Below, in pieces: positions 1 through 6,558 of a DNA stretch of 11,730 nucleotides. The DNA lies in assembly GCA_913776795.1 (NCBI GenBank), contig CAJYRH010000099.1, positions 1 through 11,730 of the forward strand, given 5' to 3'. Origin of the DNA: an uncultured Pseudorhodoferax sp. (GTDB taxonomy: Bacteria > Pseudomonadota > Gammaproteobacteria > Burkholderiales > Burkholderiaceae). The position numbers were made by a program, and so were the translations under genes. Each line of letters opens with the position of its first letter. Within the stretch, counting starts at the first letter, position 1. The notes under the pieces were generated by a model, which did not search any database, was not told the DNA's origin, and saw only the letters and a program-made list of their open reading frames with translations.

Positions 1-1566
1 AACGAAGGTACGCGCGTGCATGGCGAGTTCGTGGCCGAAACCGTGCGACAGCTCATGTACGCGCAGTACGGCGACGCCACCTACACGCGCGGACTGAACG
101 TCACCACCACGCTCAACGCCAGCGAACAGATTGCGGCCTACAACGCGCTGCGGCGCGGCATCATGGATTTCGAGCGCCGGCAGATCTACCGTGGCCCCGA
201 GAAATTCGTGACGCTGCCTGCCGGCGGCGCCGAACTGGAGGACGCCATCGACGACGTGCTGCTGGGCCACCCCGACAACGGCGACGTGTTGTCGGCCGTC
301 GTGCTGGAGGCCACGCCCAAGCGCATCCTGGCGGTGCGCGGCAACGGCGACGAGGTCGAAATCACGGGTGATGGCTTGAAGCCCGCGCAGTCCGGCCTGG
401 CCGCTGCCGCGCCGCCCAACATCAAGATCCGCCGCGGCGCCGTGATCCGCGCGGTCAGGACGCCCAAGAACACCTGGGAGATCACCCAGCTGCCCGAGGT
501 CGAGGGCGCCTTCGTCGCCATGGACCCGCGCAGCGGCGCCGTGCGCGCCCTGGTCGGCGGTTTCGACTTCCAGAAGAACAAGTTCAACCACGCCACACAG
601 GCCTGGCGCCAGCCGGGTTCCAGCTTCAAGCCCTTCATCTATTCGGCAGCGCTGGAAAAGGGCTTCACGCCGGCCACCGTCGTCAACGATGCACCGCTGT
701 TCTTCGATGCCGGATTCACCGGCGGCCAGCCCTGGGAGCCCAAAAACTATGACGGCAAGTTCGATGGCCCGATGACGCTGCGCACCGGCCTTGCGAAGTC
801 CAAGAACATGATCTCCATCCGCGTGCTGCAGGCCGTCGGCGCGCAGAACGCACAGCAGTGGATCACGCACTTCGGCTTCGATGCCGAACGCCATCCTGCC
901 TACCTCACCATGGCACTGGGGGCGGGCTCCGTCACGCCGATGCAGATGGTGGCCGCCTACTCGGTCTTCGCCAACGGCGGCTACCGCATCAACCCCTGGC
1001 TCATCGCGAAGGTGACCGACTACAAGGGCCGCACGCTGGTCGAGACCCTGCCGCCGGTGCTGGACGAGTCCATGCGCACCATCCCCGCGCGCAACGCGTT
1101 CATGATGAGCCAGTTGCTGAACGAGGTGACGCTGCGCGGCACCGCCGCGCGCGCGCAGGCCACGCTCAAGCGGCCCGACGTGTATGGCAAGACCGGCACC
1201 ACGAACGACGCCATCGACGCCTGGTTCGCGGGCTACCAGCCCACGCTGGCTGCCGTCACCTGGATCGGCTATGACCAGCCGCGCAACCTCGGCTCACGCG
1301 AGACCGGCGGGGGCCTGTCGCTGCCGGTGTGGATCAACTTCATGGAGACTGCCCTGAAGGGCGTGCCGGTCGCCGCCCTGACACCGCCACCCGGCGTGGT
1401 CAACAGCGGCGGCGAATGGTTCTACGAGGAGTACGCCCACAACGCTGGGGTCAGCAGCCTGGGCCTGGATGCGGCGGTGCCGAACAGCAGCGGCAACGGC
1501 GGCACGGTCGCCACGCCACCGCCTGCCGAGGAGCGCAACCGCATCCTCGACCTGTTCCGCAACTGA
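1..1566 (+). CDS. mrcA: Penicillin-binding protein 1A (bifunctional PBP), 3' part
   Basis: Class A PBP that polymerises glycan strands and cross-links peptidoglycan at the outer face of the inner membrane. The frame is open from base 1, so the gene starts upstream; 521 residues are visible and the N-terminal membrane anchor and glycosyltransferase domain are missing. In visible numbering, roughly 1-160 are the linker and OB-like region (VTTTLNASEQIAAYNALRRG, as in PBP1A). The transpeptidase domain follows, with all three active-site motifs: SSFK with catalytic Ser207 (207-210), SKN (267-269) and KTGT (397-400). The tail after about residue 460 is low in complexity and ends in a charged segment, NRILDLFRN. 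A GTG at 16 is not a real start, because the PBP1A homology reads through it. The stop directly abuts the stop of the convergent cyaY. Identification is firm; the intact length cannot be judged here. Confidence 0.96.
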   Translation, partial: NEGTRVHGEFVAETVRQLMYAQYGDATYTRGLNVTTTLNASEQIAAYNALRRGIMDFERRQIYRGPEKFVTLPAGGAELEDAIDDVLLGHPDNGDVLSAVVLEATPKRILAVRGNGDEVEITGDGLKPAQSGLAAAAPPNIKIRRGAVIRAVRTPKNTWEITQLPEVEGAFVAMDPRSGAVRALVGGFDFQKNKFNHATQAWRQPGSSFKPFIYSAALEKGFTPATVVNDAPLFFDAGFTGGQPWEPKNYDGKFDGPMTLRTGLAKSKNMISIRVLQAVGAQNAQQWITHFGFDAERHPAYLTMALGAGSVTPMQMVAAYSVFANGGYRINPWLIAKVTDYKGRTLVETLPPVLDESMRTIPARNAFMMSQLLNEVTLRGTAARAQATLKRPDVYGKTGTTNDAIDAWFAGYQPTLAAVTWIGYDQPRNLGSRETGGGLSLPVWINFMETALKGVPVAALTPPPGVVNSGGEWFYEEYAHNAGVSSLGLDAAVPNSSGNGGTVATPPPAEERNRILDLFRN

Positions 1567-1896
1567 TCAGGCTTTGAGGACGAGCGCCTGGCCCGCCTGG
1601 GCGCTCGCGTCGCTGGACAACTGGGCGAAGAACTCCGCGCCGCCCTTGGTGTCGCGCCACTGGCCGTCGGCGAAACGGTAGTGGTAGCCACCGGACTGGG
1701 CGGCGAGCCAGACCTCGTGCAACGGCTTTTGCAGGTTGACGACGATCTGGCTGCCGTTGGGAAACGCCAGCGTGACCATGCCCCCCACGCGCTGGTTGTC
1801 CAGGTCGGCGTCGCTTTCGTCGTTGATGCGGTCGCAGCTGGCTTCCACGGCGGCCAGGAGCTGCTCGGCGCGGTCCATGAATTCGGGGTCGGTCAT
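1567..1896 (-). CDS. cyaY: Iron donor protein CyaY (bacterial frataxin)
   Basis: Small cytosolic acidic protein that binds iron and modulates Fe-S cluster assembly through IscS. The product is 109 residues, the usual CyaY size of about 105-110. It starts [20 protein letters not shown], the family's acidic first helix, then has the core [32 protein letters not shown] and GGYHYRF strands. The ATG at 1896 was chosen because family homology begins there. In-frame ATGs at 1908 and 1917 would add only a few residues, and the open frame to 1989 would run through lptM. A GGAGG lies about 14 nt upstream, slightly far. A TAGAAT box on this strand lies at 1925-1930, about 28 nt above the start. The gene is convergent with mrcA (0 bp between stops) and divergent from lptM (10 bp between starts). 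Confidence 0.93.
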   Translation of the reverse strand: MTDPEFMDRAEQLLAAVEASCDRINDESDADLDNQRVGGMVTLAFPNGSQIVVNLQKPLHEVWLAAQSGGYHYRFADGQWRDTKGGAEFFAQLSSDASAQAGQALVLKA

Positions 1897-1899
1897 AAT
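1894..1899 (+). promoter_or_regulatory. Possible -10 box for lptM
   Basis: CATAAT on the plus strand, ending 7 bases before the lptM ATG at 1907 and overlapping the cyaY start codon. If used, transcription would begin at or very near the ATG. No good -35 is seen; this is a single-motif match. Confidence 0.25.
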
Positions 1900-1906
1900 T
1901 TCGCGC

Positions 1907-2146
1907 ATGTCCTCCATGCCAAAGATTCTAGGTGCGGCCCTGTTAGCCCTGTTGGCCCTGCTGGCCGCAGCCTGCGGCCAGAAGGGCAATCTGTACTACG
2001 CCAAGGACCCCGCCGCACGCGACCGGGCATCCCTGGGACAGGCGCTGCGCCCCACGATGCCCGCATCCGCGACGCCCGCCCCCGAGGCCCAGGAACTGCC
2101 TGCGGTCGCGCCTGCAACCCAGCCTTTGCCACTGCCGGGCAAGTGA
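1907..2146 (+). CDS. lptM: Small lipoprotein, LptM (YifL) family
   Basis: A 79-residue lipoprotein; in the LptM/YifL family such proteins assist maturation of the outer-membrane LPS translocon LptD/LptE. From the ATG at 1907 there is a short basic n-region (MPK), a Leu/Ala-rich hydrophobic stretch and a lipobox ending LLAAAC, with Cys23 as the lipidated residue. The family signature CGQKGNLYY follows (compare CGQKGPLY). The rest is a Pro/Ala-rich tail without a fold I recognise. An alternative ATG at 1916 puts the Cys at residue 20 and gives 76 residues; neither start has a Shine-Dalgarno. The gene sits 118 bp upstream of lysA on the same strand. The frame is open back to 1736, but that part is antisense to cyaY and precedes the signal peptide. 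The family call rests on lipobox, motif and location; the LPS role is inferred from the E. coli protein. Confidence 0.86.
   Translation: MSSMPKILGAALLALLALLAAACGQKGNLYYAKDPAARDRASLGQALRPTMPASATPAPEAQELPAVAPATQPLPLPGK
1925..1930 (-). promoter_or_regulatory. Possible -10 box for cyaY
   Basis: TAGAAT on the minus strand, 28 bp above the cyaY ATG at 1896, predicting a leader of about 22 nt. It lies inside the lptM signal-peptide codons. No TTGACA-like -35 is found at the right distance, but the same hexamer also sits before the cytochrome c4 gene and metK. Confidence 0.35.
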
Positions 2147-2264
2147 AAGCCCGGCGGCGCCAGCGCCGTCGAATTCAAGGTCTTGGTCGCCCAAGGCCTG
2201 GCTTTGCACATGGCGCGGCCGCCATGGCCTGCATAACATCTGCCTCTTTTCGCTGTCCGCATCC

Positions 2265-3563
2265 ATGACCACCACGCCCCTGCCCGGCCACCCCCATGTT
2301 CACCAGCGCAACGGTGCGCTGCATGTCGAAGGCGTGCGCCTGGCCGACCTCGCAGCCGCGCACGGCACGCCGCTGTTCGTCTACTCCAAGGCTTCGATGC
2401 TGGATGCGCTGGCCGCGTACCAACGCGGCTTCGCCGGCCGACGTACCCAGGTGTGCTATGCGATGAAGGCGAACTCCACGCTGGCGGTGCTACAGCTGTT
2501 CGCGCGCGCGGGTTGTGGCTTCGACATCGTCTCTGGCGGCGAACTGCAGCGCGTGCTGGCCGCGGGCGGCGATCCGGCCAAGGTGATCTTCTCCGGTGTC
2601 GGCAAGACGCGCGCCGAGATGCGGCTGGCGCTCGACCATGGCATCGCCTGCTTCAACGTCGAAAGCGCCGCCGAGCTCGACGTGCTCGATGAAGTCGCCC
2701 GCGCCCACGGCAACGGTGGGACCCGTGCCCGCGTGAGCATCCGCGTCAATCCCGACGTGGACGCCAGGACCCATCCCTACATCTCCACGGGACTCAAGGG
2801 CAACAAGTTCGGCGTGGCGCACGACGAGGCGCTGGCGCTGTACCGGCATGCGGCCAGCCTGGCGGGACTGCAGGTGGTCGGCATCGATTGCCACATCGGC
2901 TCGCAGATCACCGACGCCGCGCCCTACCTGGACGCGATGGACCGGGTGCTGGACCTCGTGGACGCGATCGAGGCGGCAGGCATTCACATCGAGCACATCG
3001 ACTTCGGCGGCGGGCTGGGCATCGTCTACGGCGCACCTGGTGACGATGCGCCACCAGCGGCCGACGGCCTGTGGCAGCAGCTGCTGTCCAAGCTGGACAC
3101 GCGCGGCTACGGCGAGCGCCTGCTCATGGTCGAACCCGGCCGCTCGCTGGTCGGCAATGCCGGCCTGTGCCTGACCGAGGTGCTGTACCTCAAGCCCGGC
3201 GAACAGAAGAACTTCTGCATCGTCGACGCGGCCATGAACGACCTGCCGCGGCCCGCCATGTACCAGGCCTTTCACCAGATCGTGCCGCTGGCCGCGCGTG
3301 CGGGTACACCGGCGGTCTACGATGTGGTCGGCCCGGTGTGCGAGAGCGGCGACTGGCTGGGGCGCGACCGCACTCTGGCGGTGCAGCCCGGGGACCAGCT
3401 GGCCGTGCTTTCGGCAGGCGCCTACTGCATGAGCATGTCCAGCAACTACAACACCCGGGGGCGGGCCGCCGAGGTGCTGGTCGATGGGCGGGCGGCGCAC
3501 CTCATCCGCGCGCGCGAGGACGCGCAGGCGCAGATGCGCGGCGAGTCGCTGCTGCCGGGCTGA
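2265..3563 (+). CDS. lysA: Diaminopimelate decarboxylase
   Basis: PLP enzyme that decarboxylates meso-diaminopimelate to L-lysine, the last step of lysine synthesis, in the cytosol. At 432 residues it has the full fold-type III length. Key motifs: CYAMKAN with the PLP Schiff-base lysine K68; HIGSQ (210-214); the glycine-rich phosphate loop GGGLG (248-252); EPGRSLVG (290-297); CESGD (359-363) with catalytic Cys359 contributed across the dimer; and NYNTRGR near 394-400. The ATG at 2265 matches the usual N-terminus, although no Shine-Dalgarno precedes it. It lies 118 bp after lptM, probably co-transcribed, since I see no terminator or clear promoter in the gap. Its last 62 bp overlap the 3' end of convergent msrQ, and an imperfect hairpin spans the stop codon. 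Identification is unambiguous. Confidence 0.98.
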   Translation: MTTTPLPGHPHVHQRNGALHVEGVRLADLAAAHGTPLFVYSKASMLDALAAYQRGFAGRRTQVCYAMKANSTLAVLQLFARAGCGFDIVSGGELQRVLAAGGDPAKVIFSGVGKTRAEMRLALDHGIACFNVESAAELDVLDEVARAHGNGGTRARVSIRVNPDVDARTHPYISTGLKGNKFGVAHDEALALYRHAASLAGLQVVGIDCHIGSQITDAAPYLDAMDRVLDLVDAIEAAGIHIEHIDFGGGLGIVYGAPGDDAPPAADGLWQQLLSKLDTRGYGERLLMVEPGRSLVGNAGLCLTEVLYLKPGEQKNFCIVDAAMNDLPRPAMYQAFHQIVPLAARAGTPAVYDVVGPVCESGDWLGRDRTLAVQPGDQLAVLSAGAYCMSMSSNYNTRGRAAEVLVDGRAAHLIRAREDAQAQMRGESLLPG

Positions 3564-4149
3564 GGCGGCGCCACAGCCGCCAGCCGAGCAGCACGCCGAG
3601 GATGGCGGCATAGACCGCGACCTCGGCGAAATCGTTCTTGCCCGAGCGCATCCAGAAGAAGTGCAGGATGCCCAGGCCGGCCACCAGGTAGACCGACTTG
3701 TGCAGCGTCTGCCAGCGCCGCGCACCCAGCGCCCTGATCGCGCGGTTGAAGGACGTGGCGGCCAGCAGCGTCAGCAGCACCAGGCCCAGGAACCCGACCA
3801 GGATGAAGGGCCGCTTGGCGATGTCGGCGGCGATGTCCGGCACGTCGAACCCCATGTCGAACCAGGCATAGCAGAGCAGGTGCAAGGCGGCGTAGAACCA
3901 GCAATACACGCCCAGCATGCGCCGAAAGCGCGCCAGCCCCGTCCAGCCGGCCATGACGCGCAGCGGCGTGACAGCCAGCACGATGCACAGAAAGCGCAGC
4001 GTCCAGTCCCCGGTGGCGCGGATCAGATGCTCCGCCGGGTTGGCGCCCAGCGTGTTGGCAAAGGCACCCCAGGTCAGCCAGGCAAACGGCAGCAGGCACA
4101 GCGCGAACACCACCGGCTTGGCAGCCCGGTGCAGCAGCAGCCGGTTCAC
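3502..4149 (-). CDS. msrQ: MsrQ, haem-binding membrane subunit of the periplasmic methionine sulfoxide reductase
   Basis: Inner-membrane b-type haem protein that passes electrons from the respiratory chain or flavin to MsrP. The product is 215 residues with about six hydrophobic helices, in the range of the family (about 200-220). Candidate haem ligands are His90 (in MLGVYCWFYAALH), His150 and His163 (LHKSVYLVAGLGILHFFW). Other family marks are FFWMRSGKNDF and the TGDWTLRFL and TPLR segments. The start is GTG at 4149, one base after the msrP stop, so translation is probably coupled to msrP. The last 20 or so residues form an Arg/Ala/Pro-rich basic tail read antisense to the 3' end of lysA, which it overlaps by 62 bp. 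Membership is clear from motifs plus pairing with msrP. Confidence 0.95.
   Translation of the reverse strand: MNRLLLHRAAKPVVFALCLLPFAWLTWGAFANTLGANPAEHLIRATGDWTLRFLCIVLAVTPLRVMAGWTGLARFRRMLGVYCWFYAALHLLCYAWFDMGFDVPDIAADIAKRPFILVGFLGLVLLTLLAATSFNRAIRALGARRWQTLHKSVYLVAGLGILHFFWMRSGKNDFAEVAVYAAILGVLLGWRLWRRLSPAAATRRASAPARPRARG
3551..3592. repeat. Imperfect inverted repeat across the lysA stop codon
   Basis: Arms read GCTGC-cg-GGCT-ga-GGCGGC and GCCGCC-AGCC-ga-GCAGC around a 6-base loop, giving 15 base pairs with a 2-base internal loop and a 2-base bulge. It contains the lysA TGA (3561-3563) and lies wholly inside the 3' coding part of msrQ on the other strand. No T-run follows on either side, so it is not a classical terminator. 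It may slow transcription or protect the lysA mRNA end, or may merely reflect Ala/Arg codons in a GC-rich gene. Confidence 0.4.
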
Positions 4150-4150
4150 C

Positions 4151-5146
4151 TCAGTAGTTTTTCTTGAGGTCCATGCCGGCGTAGAGCTGGCCGACCTGGG
4201 CCTCGTAGCCGTTGAACATCAGCGTCTTGCGCTTCTTGGCGAACAATCCATCCTCGCCGATGCGGCGTTCGGTGGCCTGGCTCCAGCGCGGGTGGTCGAC
4301 GTTGGGGTTCACGTTGGAATAAAAGCCGTACTCGTTGGCGGCGGCCTTGTTCCAGGCCGTCGCCGGCTCCTTGTCGACGAAGCGGATCTTGACGATGCTC
4401 TTGGCGTTCTTGAAGCCGTACTTCCAGGGCACGACCAGCCGCACCGGTGCCCCGTTCTGCTTGGGCAGCACCTCACCGTACATGCCGAAGGACAGCAGAG
4501 TCAGCGGGTGCATGGCCTCGTCCATGCGCAGGCCCTCGGCATAGGGCCAGCTCAGCACGCGCGAGCCTACGAAGGGCATGGTCTTGGGGTCGGCCAGGGT
4601 CAGGAACTCGACGTACTTGGCGCCCGGCTGGGGCTCGACCTTCTGGATCAGCGCCGACAGCGAGTAGCCGACCCAGGGAATGACCATGGACCAGCCCTCC
4701 ACGCAGCGCATGCGGTAGATGCGCTCCTCCTGCGCAGACAGCTTCAGCAGGTCCTCCAGCGCGTACTTGCCGGGCTTCTTGACCAGGCCCTCGATCTCCA
4801 CGCTCCAGGGGTCGGTCTTGAGCGTGTGGGCGTTGCGGGCCGGGTCGGCCTTGTCGGTACCGAACTCGTAGAAGTTGTTGTAGGTGCTGGCGTCCTCGTA
4901 GGTGGTCAGCTTCTCCATGGTCACGGCGCCTGCCACCGTCGAGCGTGCGCCCGGCAAGGCGGCCAGCTTGTTCGGCCGCGCCACCTGGGCCAGGGCGTCG
5001 CGCTGCGCCCAGCCCGCCAGGACCGCGCCCGCCGCGCCGCCGGCCATCAGGCGCATGAGCTGCCGCCGTTCTTCGTACACGCCGCGAGGCGTGATGTCGG
5101 CTGCGCGCGCGTGGACGAACCCGTCGGAATCGGTTTTGATCAGCAT
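4151..5146 (-). CDS. msrP: MsrP, periplasmic protein-methionine-sulfoxide reductase, molybdenum catalytic subunit
   Basis: Molybdopterin enzyme of the sulfite oxidase fold that reduces methionine sulfoxide in oxidised periplasmic proteins, with electrons from MsrQ. It has 331 residues, the normal length. A twin-arginine signal is visible: ERRQLMR with R27-R28, then a Gly/Ala-rich hydrophobic stretch to about residue 54, so it should be exported folded by Tat. The mature start has [16 protein letters not shown], typical of MsrP. The molybdenum-ligand cysteine is C148 in [15 protein letters not shown]. Later family segments include [15 protein letters not shown], and the C-terminus [20 protein letters not shown] is diagnostic. 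The ATG at 5146 has a strong AAGGAG seven bases upstream. msrQ follows after 1 bp, and ccsB lies 61 bp upstream on the same strand with no obvious terminator between, so the pair may be read with the cytochrome maturation genes. Confidence 0.97.
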   Translation of the reverse strand: MLIKTDSDGFVHARAADITPRGVYEERRQLMRLMAGGAAGAVLAGWAQRDALAQVARPNKLAALPGARSTVAGAVTMEKLTTYEDASTYNNFYEFGTDKADPARNAHTLKTDPWSVEIEGLVKKPGKYALEDLLKLSAQEERIYRMRCVEGWSMVIPWVGYSLSALIQKVEPQPGAKYVEFLTLADPKTMPFVGSRVLSWPYAEGLRMDEAMHPLTLLSFGMYGEVLPKQNGAPVRLVVPWKYGFKNAKSIVKIRFVDKEPATAWNKAAANEYGFYSNVNPNVDHPRWSQATERRIGEDGLFAKKRKTLMFNGYEAQVGQLYAGMDLKKNY

Positions 5147-5153
5147 GTTGGAG

Positions 5154-5159
5154 CTCCTT
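5154..5159 (-). promoter_or_regulatory. Ribosome binding site of msrP
   Basis: AAGGAG on the minus strand, seven bases before the msrP ATG at 5146. It is one of only three clear Shine-Dalgarno sequences in the window and supports the chosen start, which keeps the twin-arginine signal at a normal distance from the N-terminus. Confidence 0.85.
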
Positions 5160-5207
5160 GCAGGCTTGGAATGTCTTGCACCTGATTCGTTCCGGCTGCC
5201 TGCTCGG

Positions 5208-6554
5208 TTACAGGGTGCCGTAGCTGTGCAGGCCCGACAGGAACATGTTCACGCCCAGGAACGCGAAGGTGGTGATCGCCAGGCCCACCAGCGCCCACCA
5301 GGCCGCCACGGTGCCGCGCAGACCCTTCATGAGCCGCATGTGCAGCCAGGCAGCGTAGTTGAGCCAGACGATCAGTGCCCAGGTTTCCTTGGGGTCCCAG
5401 CTCCAGTAGCCGCCCCAGGCTTCGGCCGCCCACAGCGCGCCGAGCACGGTGGCGATGGTGAAAAAGGCGAAGCCCACGGCGATGGCCTTGTACATCACGT
5501 CGTCAAGCACCTCCAGCGCAGGGAGGCGGTCGGCGATGCGACGCCGGCCGAACAGGATGGCCGCGACGATCAGCGCCGATACGCCGAAATAGACCATCCA
5601 GTAGCTGCTGCCACCCTGCACGCCGCCCTGGCGGAACACGATGGGCTCGAAGCACAGCACCACGCCGAGCAGCCACAGTGGGGCCAGGCGCCACCAGCGC
5701 GTCTCGCCGGCCTGCTGCTTGATCAGGTAGGCGAACGCCACCATCGCCGCCAGCGCGAAGGTGCCGTAGCCGACGAAGTTGGCCGGCACATGCAGCTTCA
5801 TCCACCAGCTCTTGAGGGCCGGCACCAGCGGCTGGATCTCGTGCGCCTCGCGCACCACCGTGTACCAGAGCAGGAATCCCACGGCCGCGCTGATCACCAG
5901 CATCACGAAGGCGCCCAACGCGCGCGTACGGTACTGATCCTCGAAGTACAGGTAGAAGGTTGCCGTGAGCCAGCAGAAGAGCACGAAGACCTCGTACAGG
6001 TTGCTGACCGGGATGTGGCCGATGTCCGGGCCGATCTGGTGGCTCTCGTACCAACGCACCATGGTGCCGACCAGGGCCATCGTGACGGCCGTCCATGCGA
6101 TGCGCGAGCCGATCAGCTCGAACGCGGCGGACGGGTTGCGGGCCACCATGCCACCCCAATAGAACGCCGTGCTGATGAAGAACAGCATGCTCATCCAGAG
6201 AATGGCCGACTGGCTCGACAGGAAGTACTTGAGCCAGAACACCTGGTCGGCGCGCGCCAGATCGGCCCGGCCATCGACCTGGTAGGAAGCGATGGCCAGC
6301 AGCGCCAGACCCGCCACCACCAGCATCAGCATGCGCAACGGCCGCCAGAACCAGCCCAGCCAGACCAGGCTGGGCACCGTCCCCACCAGAATCCACTTCT
6401 CGTAGATGTCCATGGCCGCGTGGTAGCGCGAGAACGCGAACACGCCACCGGCCAACACCAGCAGGGCGAACAGCCAGTCGAAACCGTTGCGGCGGGCCAG
6501 AAAGCCCTCGTGGAGCACCAGCGTGTCGCCGGGGCTGCGTGTGATGGTGTTCAT
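5208..6554 (-). CDS. ccsB: Cytochrome c biogenesis protein CcsB (CcsA/ResC-type, System II haem handling)
   Basis: Polytopic inner-membrane protein of the System II cytochrome c synthetase; it exports haem and presents it to the CxxCH motif of apocytochromes, in complex with ResB. It has 448 residues with many hydrophobic helices. The tryptophan-rich WWD haem-binding motif is [12 protein letters not shown] at 380-391. Conserved histidines are His255 ([11 protein letters not shown]), His405 (WLHMR) and His443 (GLHSYG), candidates for the external haem ligands plus a TM histidine. In proteobacterial annotation this WWD protein is called CcsB, whereas in chloroplasts and Bacillus the same protein is CcsA/ResC. 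It starts 4 bp after the resB stop, with a Shine-Dalgarno overlapping that stop, so the two are translationally coupled. The redox partners of System II (DsbD/CcdA, ResA/CcsX) are not in the window. Confidence 0.94.
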   Translation of the reverse strand: MNTITRSPGDTLVLHEGFLARRNGFDWLFALLVLAGGVFAFSRYHAAMDIYEKWILVGTVPSLVWLGWFWRPLRMLMLVVAGLALLAIASYQVDGRADLARADQVFWLKYFLSSQSAILWMSMLFFISTAFYWGGMVARNPSAAFELIGSRIAWTAVTMALVGTMVRWYESHQIGPDIGHIPVSNLYEVFVLFCWLTATFYLYFEDQYRTRALGAFVMLVISAAVGFLLWYTVVREAHEIQPLVPALKSWWMKLHVPANFVGYGTFALAAMVAFAYLIKQQAGETRWWRLAPLWLLGVVLCFEPIVFRQGGVQGGSSYWMVYFGVSALIVAAILFGRRRIADRLPALEVLDDVMYKAIAVGFAFFTIATVLGALWAAEAWGGYWSWDPKETWALIVWLNYAAWLHMRLMKGLRGTVAAWWALVGLAITTFAFLGVNMFLSGLHSYGTL

Positions 6555-6558
6555 CGTC

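Noticed and set aside
16..18. GTG as a start for the mrcA fragment
   Set aside because: The frame is open to base 1 and the PBP1A-like sequence continues across it; the gene simply begins outside the window.
2147..2264. Possible lysA promoter (TTGCAC at 2204-2209, CATAAC at 2232-2237)
   Set aside because: The spacer is 22 bp, too long for a sigma-70 promoter. The GGCGCC-containing dyad near 2155 has no T-run, so I call neither promoter nor terminator in this 118-bp gap.
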